Translations under genes and position numbers: made by a program | The notes under the pieces: generated by a model | Database searches by the model: none | What the model was told of the DNA's origin: nothing | The model's input: the letters and a program-made list of their open reading frames with translations, nothing else | Part shown: piece after piece, positions 1 to 6,789 of the stretch | How positions within the stretch are numbered: the first letter of the stretch is position 1 | How the letters are laid out: each line of letters opens with the position of its first letter | Assembly (NCBI GenBank): GCA_002308155.1 | Contig: DBVQ01000006.1 | Location: 453 to 9,605, forward strand | DNA length: 9,153 nucleotides | From: Christensenella sp. UBA1260 | Lineage (GTDB): Bacteria; Bacillota; Clostridia; Christensenellales; CAG-917 | Direction: 5' to 3'

Positions 1-5
1 GCCAT
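1..5 (-). CDS. Start of a minus-strand gene that runs off the left edge (unidentified)
   Basis: Only the first codon and two further bases lie in the window. Read on the minus strand, an ATG at 5-3 is preceded by a strong Shine-Dalgarno sequence, CGGAGGT (complement of 14-20), with 8 bases between them. A plausible promoter lies upstream at 95-123. The product cannot be known from ATGGC alone. The gene points the same way as the GH31 gene at 170-2329, and no clear terminator separates them, so read-through is possible. The call rests on the ribosome binding site, start codon and promoter together; the first two could occur by chance at a window edge. Confidence 0.4.
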
Positions 6-94
6 AAAGACAAACCTCCGAAGATTTTGATTGGGGAGCCGCTTGCTCAGAGGGGCTAGTTCGTCGCGCACGTATCCCTAAAAGATGCTTGATT

Positions 95-123
95 ATATTA
101 ATAAATAACGCAAAAGAAGTCAA
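95..123 (-). promoter_or_regulatory. Promoter for the minus-strand gene at the left edge
   Basis: On the minus strand, TTGACT (123-118) and TAATAT (100-95) are 17 bases apart. A perfect TATAAT at 97-92 also exists but would need a 20-base spacer. Transcription would start near position 88, giving a leader of roughly 80 bases before the ATG at 5. The leader contains a short stem, GAGC (48-45) with GCTC (39-36). I do not recognise it as a known riboswitch or ribosomal-protein leader. Confidence 0.5.
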
Positions 124-169
124 GCAAAATTGAAAAGTTTTTCGCAAAATGCTTATATTTTGGGGATAA

Positions 170-2329
170 TCAGAGTTCCACCACAACCGGCTTGCCCGAT
201 GACAAATCGATTTCACGCGATTTGTCATCGGCAAGAATAAGCTTGATTTGATTTGTCTTGCAATTGGCGAGTGGCTCAACACAAAGTGTCCATTTATCCT
301 CTTTTTCTTTCAAGGCAAAGCGGATTGAGGCGAGTTTTTGTGCCCTTTCCTTGCTCGGCGCAAACAATTTTTCTGCGCTGTCAACAGCCTTTTTTTCGTC
401 CGCCTCGTCATACATGACGTACTCATTTTCCGCGCCGAGGAAAACCTTTACTTTGAGGTTTTCAAAGCTCTGCGAATTGCCGCCCGCATAGTCTATCATC
501 GGCACAATCGCGCCCGCCTTGGCAAACACCGGATATTCGTCCAACTCGTATTCATGCACAAAAATCACACCGTATGTGTCATCATCCGCCACCTTTTTGC
601 CCGTGAAAAAGTCATACCACACGCCCTTTGGCAACCAAACCTCGTGATTGGATACACCGCTCTTGCTCTTCTTCGTGATCGGCGACACAAACAACTGCTC
701 GCCAAAATAATATTCATTTTTGAACGCCTGCGCCCTTGCAAACGGAGACTTGTCATAGTAGTACGGCGGTGCGATGAGCGGGATGCCCTCTTCTGCCGTC
801 CTCACGTTTGCCGAATACAGATACGGCAACAGCTCGTGTCTTAGTCTCAACCACTTCTCCGCCGCTTTTTTGACGTGCGGATAGTTCCACGGCTCCTTGG
901 AAATGCCGATATTTGACGAGTGCAGACGGTTGATCGGCGAGAATACGCCAAACTCGAGCCATCTTAGATACAACTCCTCTTTGCCTTTTGAGAACAAGTG
1001 CCCGCCTATGTCGTGCGACCACCACGTATAGCCCGCGTTGGACGCCAGCGATGTGAAATACGGCTGAAAATCAAGACTGCGCCAGCATACCAGCGTATCG
1101 CCCGAAAAGCCGAGCGGATAGCGGTGCGAGCCGAGCCCCGAATATCTTGACAAAATCAGCCCTCTTTTGCCACCGCGGGAATTGTCTATGAAGTGATAGT
1201 GGTTGAGAAGCCACAACGGGTCCAGTCCTTTCATCTTGGACTTCGTGCCCTGTTGCCAGTCTATCCACCAAAAATCCACGCCGTCTTGCTCGTATGGATG
1301 GTGCAGGATGTCAAAATACGCCGGCAAAAACTTCTCGTCCGTGAGATCAAACTCCACGGGCTGCTTTGTGGCAGGGTCAATCCCGCACGCTCTTGCCATA
1401 TCCTCGTATTGCTGTTCAAAATATCTGACGCCGTCCTTCGGGTGCAGGTTCATTGTTATCGCAAGCCCTCTGTCCTTGAGCCCTTTGAGGAACGCCTTGT
1501 AGTCCGGAAAAAGCTCCTTCTCAAACGTATAGCCCGTCCAGCCTGCGCCCTGCATCGTCTGCTTTGGCACGTCCTTCGGCACATTTTTCACGATGTGCCA
1601 ATCCATGTCAATCGTCGCAACCGTGAGCGGAACATTGTTTCTTGCAAATCTGTCAATGAGCTCCGTGTATTCCTTGTCCGTGTAGGCATGATAGCGCGAC
1701 CACCAGTTGCCAAGTGCATACTTTGGCAAGAGCGGAGTGTAGCCCGTGAGCGCATAAAACTCCTTGAGCCCCGCAAGATAATCGTCGCCAAACGCAAAGA
1801 TGTATTTGTCAACCGCGCCTTCCTCTCTTGGCTCAACACTGCCGTCCTCATTGAGCAAAAAACTCTTGCTGTCGTCAAACTCTGCAACACCGTTTTTTGA
1901 AAATATACCCTTTCTCAAATGCCCAAGTCCAAAATGGTCCTTGCCCTCGCGTCCGTTCTTCCAACTTACGAGGTTGCCAAAAGTGCCGTCAAGAGTCCTT
2001 GCCGTGCCGCCCATATTCTCCTTTGCGGACGGTTTTGCATATTCGTCTTTGCCTGCCAATTTGACCGCCACTTCAAGACTTTTAATGTCAACCTCAAACT
2101 CCGCTTGTTGTGTCAAAATCAACACTTTATCGCCGTTTTTTGTCCGTGTAAACTGCGGATTTTGAAAATTGCGGTTCAAAACCGCCTGCGTCGGCAAATC
2201 GCAAAAATGACCTTTTTCGGCTCTTTCAACACGCAGGATTTTGTCTGACAAAACACTGATTCTGACGTCGCCGAAAACAAGTGTATTCTTTTCGTCTGTG
2301 GGGGTTGTATGCACGGAAAATCTTGCCAT
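170..2329 (-). CDS. GH31 family glycoside hydrolase (alpha-glucosidase/alpha-xylosidase type)
   Basis: A 719-residue retaining alpha-glycosidase of family GH31, which hydrolyses alpha-linked glycosides from the non-reducing end. Residues about 1-200 form the N-terminal beta-sandwich. The (beta/alpha)8 barrel starts near LPKYALGNWWSRY (201-213), followed by TIDMDW (239-244). The likely nucleophile is Asp357 in DFWWIDWQQG and the likely acid/base is Asp411 in LGFSGDT. HDIGGH (439-444) and RLHSS (468-472) are typical barrel motifs, and beta-rich C-terminal domains follow. There is no signal peptide or membrane segment, so it should act in the cytoplasm on imported oligosaccharides. I chose the ATG at 2329 because AGAGGTG lies just upstream; the open frame continues upstream to 2455, but that extension crosses its own promoter. 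It is a monocistronic-looking unit, divergent from the membrane gene at 2485. The family is clear; the substrate is not (alpha-glucoside, xyloside, galactoside and GalNAc are all represented in GH31). Confidence 0.93.
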   Translation of the reverse strand: MARFSVHTTPTDEKNTLVFGDVRISVLSDKILRVERAEKGHFCDLPTQAVLNRNFQNPQFTRTKNGDKVLILTQQAEFEVDIKSLEVAVKLAGKDEYAKPSAKENMGGTARTLDGTFGNLVSWKNGREGKDHFGLGHLRKGIFSKNGVAEFDDSKSFLLNEDGSVEPREEGAVDKYIFAFGDDYLAGLKEFYALTGYTPLLPKYALGNWWSRYHAYTDKEYTELIDRFARNNVPLTVATIDMDWHIVKNVPKDVPKQTMQGAGWTGYTFEKELFPDYKAFLKGLKDRGLAITMNLHPKDGVRYFEQQYEDMARACGIDPATKQPVEFDLTDEKFLPAYFDILHHPYEQDGVDFWWIDWQQGTKSKMKGLDPLWLLNHYHFIDNSRGGKRGLILSRYSGLGSHRYPLGFSGDTLVCWRSLDFQPYFTSLASNAGYTWWSHDIGGHLFSKGKEELYLRWLEFGVFSPINRLHSSNIGISKEPWNYPHVKKAAEKWLRLRHELLPYLYSANVRTAEEGIPLIAPPYYYDKSPFARAQAFKNEYYFGEQLFVSPITKKSKSGVSNHEVWLPKGVWYDFFTGKKVADDDTYGVIFVHEYELDEYPVFAKAGAIVPMIDYAGGNSQSFENLKVKVFLGAENEYVMYDEADEKKAVDSAEKLFAPSKERAQKLASIRFALKEKEDKWTLCVEPLANCKTNQIKLILADDKSREIDLSSGKPVVVEL

Positions 2330-2356
2330 AATGCACCTCTTGATTTTGCTCCTATT

Positions 2357-2385
2357 ATCATACCAAATCTCGGCTCGTTTTTCAA
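2357..2385 (-). promoter_or_regulatory. Promoter of the GH31 gene
   Basis: On the minus strand, TTGAAA (2385-2380) and TATGAT (2362-2357) are separated by 17 bases, so transcription should start near 2350, about 20 bases before the ATG. It lies back to back with the promoter of the membrane gene, with 22 bases between the two -35 boxes. Confidence 0.7.
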
Positions 2386-2407
2386 TAGGCAACAGAAAAA
2401 TGTTTCG

Positions 2408-2436
2408 TTGACACAATCTATTTGACAGTATATAAT
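2408..2436 (+). promoter_or_regulatory. Consensus promoter of the O-antigen-ligase-like gene
   Basis: TTGACA (2408-2413) and TATAAT (2431-2436) are both perfect consensus hexamers with an ideal 17-base spacer. A second TTGACA at 2422-2427 is too close to the -10 box to be used with it. Transcription should start near 2443, leaving a leader of about 40 bases. The promoter also settles the start codon: the upstream TTG at 2422 lies inside it and cannot be the translation start. Confidence 0.85.
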
Positions 2437-2484
2437 GAAGTTGAACTTGCAACAATAATTATGCGCACAAGGAGCAATTTGACT

Positions 2485-4014
2485 ATGAAAGATGAGACAA
2501 AACAAAAACTCCATATCTTCGGCGACAAGCTCAACAGGTTTATTGAAAGCGACTTGTGGATTGCAATCAACCTCGTGCTTATCTTTGTGGGATGGGTGTC
2601 GAGCGCTTGGTATGCCCTTTTGCCAATACTTGTCGTCCTGAACGTGCTTCCGCTGTTTTTCTTCCGCGACACAAAACATTTGTTGCCGTTTTTGTTTGCA
2701 TTTACGTTCATGATTAGCGCAGACCGCCACAACCTTGCAGACTTTGCTTGGTTGCTCGCCTTTGTCGCACTCATCGTGGCGGGAGTTGTGTTTTCGCTCA
2801 TCCGCTTCAAACGCGATTTTACTCTCATACACCCAAAAAACATAAAGGGATTCCACGCATCGCTCATCGCGCTCATTATTCCGTTTGCCTTCGCAGGCGT
2901 CGCACGCCCGGCCGAGAGCCCTGTCGCAAGAGTGTTGGTGCTTTTGCTCATAATCGTCATTGCACTCTGCTACACCTTCTTTGTCGTCACGATTGAAAAG
3001 GACAAAAAGAGCCTTGCCGAATACGTCATAAAGATTTTGTTCTGCGTAGGCGTGGTCGTGTCCGCGCAAATCATTATGTATTATGCCACAACCTGCGACA
3101 CCTTTGACGCCTTCAAAGAAAACGTCAAGCTCAAACTCATTGACCTAGGCTGGTCAAGTGCCAACAATATCGCGCCCGTCCTCTCAATGTCAATCCCCGC
3201 AACGTTCTGCCTCTGTATAAAAAAGAACAAAATCACTCCTCTTCTTGCTTTTATCGCACTTGCGGAATATGTGTTGCTCTTGTGCACGGGTTGCAGAGGA
3301 AGCATCCTCTTCACAACGATTGCGCTCCCTGTCATGCTGTTCTATATCATGGCAAAGTCCGAAAACAAAGTCGCGTTTGCCTCAACCGTATGTGTATTGT
3401 TTGCCGTGGCAATCGCGCTCGCCGTATATTTTGGCGAACATGTCGCAGAAGTGCTTTCCACTATGCTGGACAAAGGCTTTGACAGCTCGGGCAGAACCGA
3501 ACTCCTCTATCCTGTCGCAATTGACACCTTCAAACAGCATCCTATCTTTGGCGCGGGCTGGGATTTCAAGCTCGGCGAGATAGACGGCAACAGCTATTCG
3601 CCATATTGGCACCACTCAACCGCTCTGCAAATCTTGGCAGATATGGGCATCGTAGGCGCAATCGCATTTGTATTCTTCTATTTTCACCGCTATCGCACCT
3701 TCTTTGTGCTCAGAAAGAGACCGGAAGCCATTATGCTCTTCCTTGCGCTGTTCCTGTTTGACGCGTACGCGATGATTGATACGGCGTTTTTCAGCCCGAC
3801 GTTCTTCATCATGCTGCTCATAATCTCGCTCGCCGTTGAAGTTGATTTGCCTGACAACAAGTGCCGTGCGTTTGGCGGCCGCGACCCTATTGCGGATTTG
3901 AAAGCACTGTTTTCAAAGCTTGCAAAACGCAAATCGCCGGACAACGAGCCGATGAATACTCCGCCTGAAGAAGCTGATGTGGCAAAAGACGAAGCCCCAG
4001 CCGAAAATCAATAA
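2485..4014 (+). CDS. O-antigen ligase / Wzy-like polytopic membrane protein
   Basis: A 509-residue integral membrane protein with about 12 hydrophobic segments, beginning near residue 26, and a hydrophilic Glu/Pro/Ala-rich C-terminal tail (about 453-509). The family signature is in the second half. CTGCRGS (267-273) carries the conserved Arg at the start of the core domain. GRTEL (336-340) is followed by FKQHPIFGAGWDF (349-361), then HHSTALQILADMGIVGAIAF (376-395). This matches the Wzy_C/O-antigen-ligase pattern of hPi.G.G, then H, then eyGivG. Such proteins transfer or polymerise lipid-linked glycans on the outer face of the membrane. In a Gram-positive-like cell, the likely role is making a surface polysaccharide or glycosylating a surface polymer. 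The start at 2485 follows AAGGAG (2469-2474) at a 10-base spacing. It is divergent from GH31 and not inside a visible glycan gene cluster, so its substrate is unknown. Confidence 0.8.
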   Translation: MKDETKQKLHIFGDKLNRFIESDLWIAINLVLIFVGWVSSAWYALLPILVVLNVLPLFFFRDTKHLLPFLFAFTFMISADRHNLADFAWLLAFVALIVAGVVFSLIRFKRDFTLIHPKNIKGFHASLIALIIPFAFAGVARPAESPVARVLVLLLIIVIALCYTFFVVTIEKDKKSLAEYVIKILFCVGVVVSAQIIMYYATTCDTFDAFKENVKLKLIDLGWSSANNIAPVLSMSIPATFCLCIKKNKITPLLAFIALAEYVLLLCTGCRGSILFTTIALPVMLFYIMAKSENKVAFASTVCVLFAVAIALAVYFGEHVAEVLSTMLDKGFDSSGRTELLYPVAIDTFKQHPIFGAGWDFKLGEIDGNSYSPYWHHSTALQILADMGIVGAIAFVFFYFHRYRTFFVLRKRPEAIMLFLALFLFDAYAMIDTAFFSPTFFIMLLIISLAVEVDLPDNKCRAFGGRDPIADLKALFSKLAKRKSPDNEPMNTPPEEADVAKDEAPAENQ

Positions 4015-4058
4015 CAAAAAGCCTGTGCTTTTGACCCATAATAACGAAACGAAGTTTC

Positions 4059-4080
4059 CCCTGCTTTTGCAGGGTTTTTT
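4059..4080 (+). terminator. Rho-independent terminator after the membrane gene
   Basis: CCCTGC (4059-4064), a TTTT loop and GCAGGG (4069-4074) form a perfect 6-bp stem, followed by six T residues (4075-4080). A smaller stem, AAAAGC (4017-4022) with GCTTTT (4027-4032), lies just after the stop codon without a U tract. The terminator separates the membrane gene from glmS, which therefore needs its own promoter. Confidence 0.88.
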
Positions 4081-4081
4081 A

Positions 4082-4109
4082 TTCACATTTTTTACTCCCA
4101 TCATATATT
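4082..4109 (+). promoter_or_regulatory. Candidate glmS promoter placing the start site at the ATG
   Basis: TTCACA (4082-4087) and TATATT (4104-4109) are separated by 16 bases. The start of transcription expected 6-7 bases after the -10 box falls on or next to the A of the glmS ATG at 4116. No Shine-Dalgarno-like purine run lies between the terminator and the ATG. Together these suggest a leaderless mRNA. A weaker alternative pairs TTTACT (4091-4096) with TATTAT (4112-4117), which would start transcription inside the gene and is less plausible. Confidence 0.5.
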
Positions 4110-4115
4110 GATATT

Positions 4116-5831
4116 ATGTGCGGAATTGTTGGCTACACTGGGTTTAAAAACGCCGTAGACGTTGTGTTTGACGGACTCAAAACTCTTGAATACAGAGGCT
4201 ACGACAGCGCGGGGATTGCGGTGTCAGGCAAAAATATAGAGGTTTTCAAGGCGGTGGGACGAGTGTCGGAGTTGAAAGCAAAACTTCCCTCTGCCTCCTT
4301 TGCAACGGCTATTGGGCATACGAGATGGGCGACGCACGGCAAACCGCTTGAAAAGAACGCACATCCGCATATTTCGTTTGACGGCAAGGTCGCAGTCGTG
4401 CACAACGGCATAATTGAAAACTTCAAGCATTTAAGGCGCAAGGTGGAAGAAAAAGGAATCACCTTTTTGTCGGACACGGACAGCGAAATCATTGCGCACT
4501 TGCTTGCGCTCGACAAGTCCTCAGACTTTTTGCAAGCGGTTGAAAACGTCAGCAGACTGCTCAGGGGCGCGGCAACCTTTCTTGCCATACGCGAGGGCGA
4601 CGACAAGATATATTGCTCCAAATGCGGCGCGTCCCTCACAATCGGCATGGGCGACGACGAAAACTTTGTCGCCAGCGACACGCTTGCAATCTGCGAGCAC
4701 ACAAACAGGATGATTCCGCTCCTCGACGGCGATACAGCGGTCATCTCGCGTGAAAACGTCAATATATACCACGCAAAAGAGCTCGTTTTCCGCCCCGCAT
4801 ACAATCTAAACCGCATACGCCCAACCGATAGCGACTGTTTTATGGCGAGCGAGATAAACGAAATCCCAATTGCCGTGAAGCGCACAATAGACGGATTTTT
4901 GCATAGTTCAAACAAAACCGCGGAAGAAAAAATCAAAAATGCTGACAAACTCTACTTCGTGGGTTGCGGGACAGCGTATCACGCCTGCCTTTATGCAAAA
5001 CACGTGTTTTCTCGCCTCCTTCAAAAAAACTGCGAGGCGGTGGAATCAAGCGAGTTTGAAGACGCGCTCGTCACGAAGCGTACAGTGGCGGTATTTGTCA
5101 CCCAAAGCGGAGAGACAGCGGACACAGTGATTGCAACAAAACACCTAAGGCAACAAGGCGGCTATGCGATTGCAATCTGCAACGTACAAGGGAGCCTCAT
5201 ATCCTTTGAGGCAGACGCGACCTATTTCACGCACGCAGGCGCAGAGGTCGCCGTTGCTGCAACCAAATCCTACGTCTCACAACTTGCGCTTTTGTATGTC
5301 TTGGCAAAAAAGTGCGCGGGGGTTGTTGACGATTTCGAACCCACGTTTGTGGATTGTCTTGAAAAAACTCTTGAACAAAACATATTCTTGCCCGACTGCC
5401 TTGACAAAAAGATATTCTTCATTGGCAAGGGGCAGGATGTTGTGACCGCAAAAGAAGCGGCGCTCAAAGTCAAAGAAATCACCTACAAGATGACGGACGC
5501 TTATCCTGCGGGCGAACTCAAACACGGCCCTATTGCGCTCATTGACGACAACAGCCTTGCTATCGTAGTCGCCACAAACGAAGACGACAAGGCAAGGATT
5601 GAAGCCACGACAAGCGAACTTCGCTCCCGCGGCGCAACAGTATTTGCCGTGAGCGGAATCGGTGATATCGGCGCGGACAAGACAGTGAACCTGCCCGTGC
5701 CGGACGACAAATTGCTCTTTCCGCTCATTGCAATTTTGCCTCTTCAACGATTTGCACTTGACCTGTCAATAGCTATGGGGCTCAATCCTGACAAGCCTCG
5801 CAATCTCGCCAAAAGCGTAACCGTTATCTGA
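4116..5831 (+). CDS. glmS: Glutamine--fructose-6-phosphate aminotransferase (isomerizing)
   Basis: A 571-residue cytoplasmic enzyme that converts fructose-6-phosphate and glutamine to glucosamine-6-phosphate, the first committed step to UDP-GlcNAc for peptidoglycan. Met1-Cys2 (MCGIVGY) fixes the start, because the processed N-terminal Cys is the glutaminase nucleophile. The class II amidotransferase domain (about 1-220) has HTRWATHGKP (68-77), HNGIIENF (96-103) and SDTDSE (119-124). Two SIS domains follow: CGTAYHA (284-290), TQSGETADT (329-337) and ATKSY (382-386) in the first, then GKGQ (437-440), EAALKVKE (447-454) and YPAGELKHGP (463-472) in the second. The C-terminal PRNLAKSVTV (561-570) carries the Lys (566) that closes the sugar site. 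It is slightly shorter than the usual 600 or so residues, with no missing motif. No Shine-Dalgarno precedes it, and the 101-base upstream gap leaves no room for a glmS ribozyme, so control must differ from Bacillus. Confidence 0.97.
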   Translation: MCGIVGYTGFKNAVDVVFDGLKTLEYRGYDSAGIAVSGKNIEVFKAVGRVSELKAKLPSASFATAIGHTRWATHGKPLEKNAHPHISFDGKVAVVHNGIIENFKHLRRKVEEKGITFLSDTDSEIIAHLLALDKSSDFLQAVENVSRLLRGAATFLAIREGDDKIYCSKCGASLTIGMGDDENFVASDTLAICEHTNRMIPLLDGDTAVISRENVNIYHAKELVFRPAYNLNRIRPTDSDCFMASEINEIPIAVKRTIDGFLHSSNKTAEEKIKNADKLYFVGCGTAYHACLYAKHVFSRLLQKNCEAVESSEFEDALVTKRTVAVFVTQSGETADTVIATKHLRQQGGYAIAICNVQGSLISFEADATYFTHAGAEVAVAATKSYVSQLALLYVLAKKCAGVVDDFEPTFVDCLEKTLEQNIFLPDCLDKKIFFIGKGQDVVTAKEAALKVKEITYKMTDAYPAGELKHGPIALIDDNSLAIVVATNEDDKARIEATTSELRSRGATVFAVSGIGDIGADKTVNLPVPDDKLLFPLIAILPLQRFALDLSIAMGLNPDKPRNLAKSVTVI

Positions 5832-5917
5832 CACACTTCGTGTGTTTATTATTGCATAATGCAATGTTTATATATTTTTTTTGACAATATAAACACTGTG
5901 TTGTGCAATTTAATTGC
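5831..5917. repeat. Run of short palindromes downstream of glmS
   Basis: Five inverted repeats follow one another. They are ACACAC/GTGTGT with a TTC loop (5831-5845), ATTGCA/TGCAAT around TAA (5851-5865), TGTTTATAT (5865-5873) with ATATAAACA (5887-5895), AACAC/GTGTT (5892-5902) and GCAATT/AATTGC (5905-5917). The first overlaps the glmS stop codon and is followed by TTATTATT, so it may act as a weak terminator. The loop of the third contains eight T residues in a row. No ORF or promoter with good spacing is present. Whether this is RNA structure, protein-binding DNA or AT-rich chance is undecided. Confidence 0.45.
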
Positions 5918-5940
5918 TCCACTTGCCACAAACAAAAACT

Positions 5941-5971
5941 AAAAAATCAACGCCGTTTTCGGCGTTGATTT
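5941..5971 (-). terminator. Terminator of the sirtuin gene, possibly bidirectional
   Basis: A perfect 12-bp stem (5944-5955 with 5960-5971) encloses a TTTT loop; its GC-rich core is CGCCG/CGGCG. Read on the minus strand it is followed by six T residues (complement of 5946-5941), the form expected for the sirtuin transcript ending at 6000. On the plus strand it would also stop glmS transcripts, although the U tract there is poorer. Confidence 0.88.
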
Positions 5972-5999
5972 AACTTGAAGTCTATTCGTTGTGTCAATA

Positions 6000-6731
6000 T
6001 CAGTCAAGGTCTAAGACCTTGGCACAGTCGTCATTGATGACGATGTCGGCGTAGGCATCGTATGGAGTTGACGACTTGTTGATGACGACTTTTGTCTTGC
6101 CACCGTAGTAATCCACAAGTCCCGCCGCCGGATAGACCGCAAGCGACGTGCCTATGACGATAAAGAGGTCTGCTTGACGGAGCGCATTTATGGACGCCAT
6201 GAGTATATCCGTGTCCAGCCCTTCGCCGTAGAGCACGACATCAGGCTTTATGCTTCCGCCGCACGAGCATTTTGGCACGCCGTCGGATTTTATGATATAA
6301 TCGAGATCATAGAACTTGCGACAACGCTCACAGTAGTTGCGATGCACTGAGCCGTGGAGTTCATACACGCGTTTGCTGCCCGCTGCCTGATGCAAGCCGT
6401 CTATGTTTTGCGTGATGACCGCAAAAAGTTTGCCCTGCTGTTCAAGTTTGGCAAGGAAGACATGCGCCTGATTTGGCTTGGCGTCCGGATAGAGCATCTT
6501 TTGTTTGTAAAACTCATAGAACTCTCTTCTGTGCAGAACGTAGAACTCGTGCGAGATCATCTCTTCGGGGCGATACGAGCCGAACGGTGTGGCATAGAGT
6601 CCCGTTGCACTGCGAAAATCAGGTATGCCGCTCGGCACTGATATACCCGCCCCCGTGAGCACGACTATGCGATTGCTACGCGCGATTGCGTCTTTGAGTT
6701 TTTGAGTATTAGCTAAATTGTCGCCTGCCAT
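6000..6731 (-). CDS. Sir2-family (sirtuin) NAD-dependent protein deacylase
   Basis: A 243-residue cytoplasmic enzyme that removes acetyl or related acyl groups from protein lysines, consuming NAD and releasing nicotinamide and O-acyl-ADP-ribose. The motifs appear in the canonical order: TGAGIS (26-31) and GIPDFRS (35-41) bind NAD, TQNIDGLH (107-114) lines the nicotinamide site, and HGS (126-128) holds the catalytic His126. The zinc ligands are Cys134, Cys137, Cys155 and Cys157. GTSLAVYPAAG (194-204) and INKS (217-220) complete the Rossmann fold. GAGISVPSGIPDFRS and the length resemble class U bacterial sirtuins such as the Thermotoga enzyme (cobB/npdA type). The start at 6731 follows AGAGGTGG; an upstream in-frame Met at 6767 is rejected because it would overlap the promoter. 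It is convergent with glmS and divergent from the aminotransferase. No acetyltransferase or acetyl-CoA synthetase partner is nearby. Confidence 0.95.
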   Translation of the reverse strand: MAGDNLANTQKLKDAIARSNRIVVLTGAGISVPSGIPDFRSATGLYATPFGSYRPEEMISHEFYVLHRREFYEFYKQKMLYPDAKPNQAHVFLAKLEQQGKLFAVITQNIDGLHQAAGSKRVYELHGSVHRNYCERCRKFYDLDYIIKSDGVPKCSCGGSIKPDVVLYGEGLDTDILMASINALRQADLFIVIGTSLAVYPAAGLVDYYGGKTKVVINKSSTPYDAYADIVINDDCAKVLDLD

Positions 6732-6749
6732 AATCCACCTCTTGAGTTT

Positions 6750-6777
6750 ATTATAGCATTTTTGCACGATATTTCAA
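6750..6777 (-). promoter_or_regulatory. Promoter of the sirtuin gene
   Basis: On the minus strand, TTGAAA (6777-6772) and a perfect TATAAT (6755-6750) are 16 bases apart, and the -10 is extended (TGC before TATAAT). Transcription would start near 6743, leaving a very short leader of about a dozen bases that is mostly the ribosome binding site. Confidence 0.8.
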
Positions 6778-6789
6778 TACAAAAATATG

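Noticed and set aside
50..85. Plus-strand AGAGGGGCTAG followed by CCCTAAAAG, superficially like a preQ1-I riboswitch
   Set aside because: The conserved loop and A-rich tail do not fit, and no plus-strand gene follows; transcription here runs on the minus strand.
1193..1900. Plus-strand open frame of 235 codons inside GH31
   Set aside because: It lies wholly antisense to a GH31 gene with intact catalytic motifs, and has no recognisable domain or ribosome binding site.
2176..3069. Minus-strand open frame of 297 codons opposite the membrane gene
   Set aside because: It overlaps the well-supported 5' parts of GH31 and the membrane gene and crosses both promoters. Its translation is rich in Cys, His, Lys and Asp, as expected of the antisense of a hydrophobic protein.
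4199..4948. Minus-strand open frame of 249 codons inside glmS
   Set aside because: It is the antisense of the conserved glmS N-terminal half; its Ser/Ala/Leu-rich translation shows no domain and there is no promoter or ribosome binding site.
5881..5914. TTGACA (5881-5886) downstream of glmS as a promoter
   Set aside because: The nearest -10-like sequence, TTTAAT at 5909-5914, would need a 22-base spacer, and no plus-strand gene follows.
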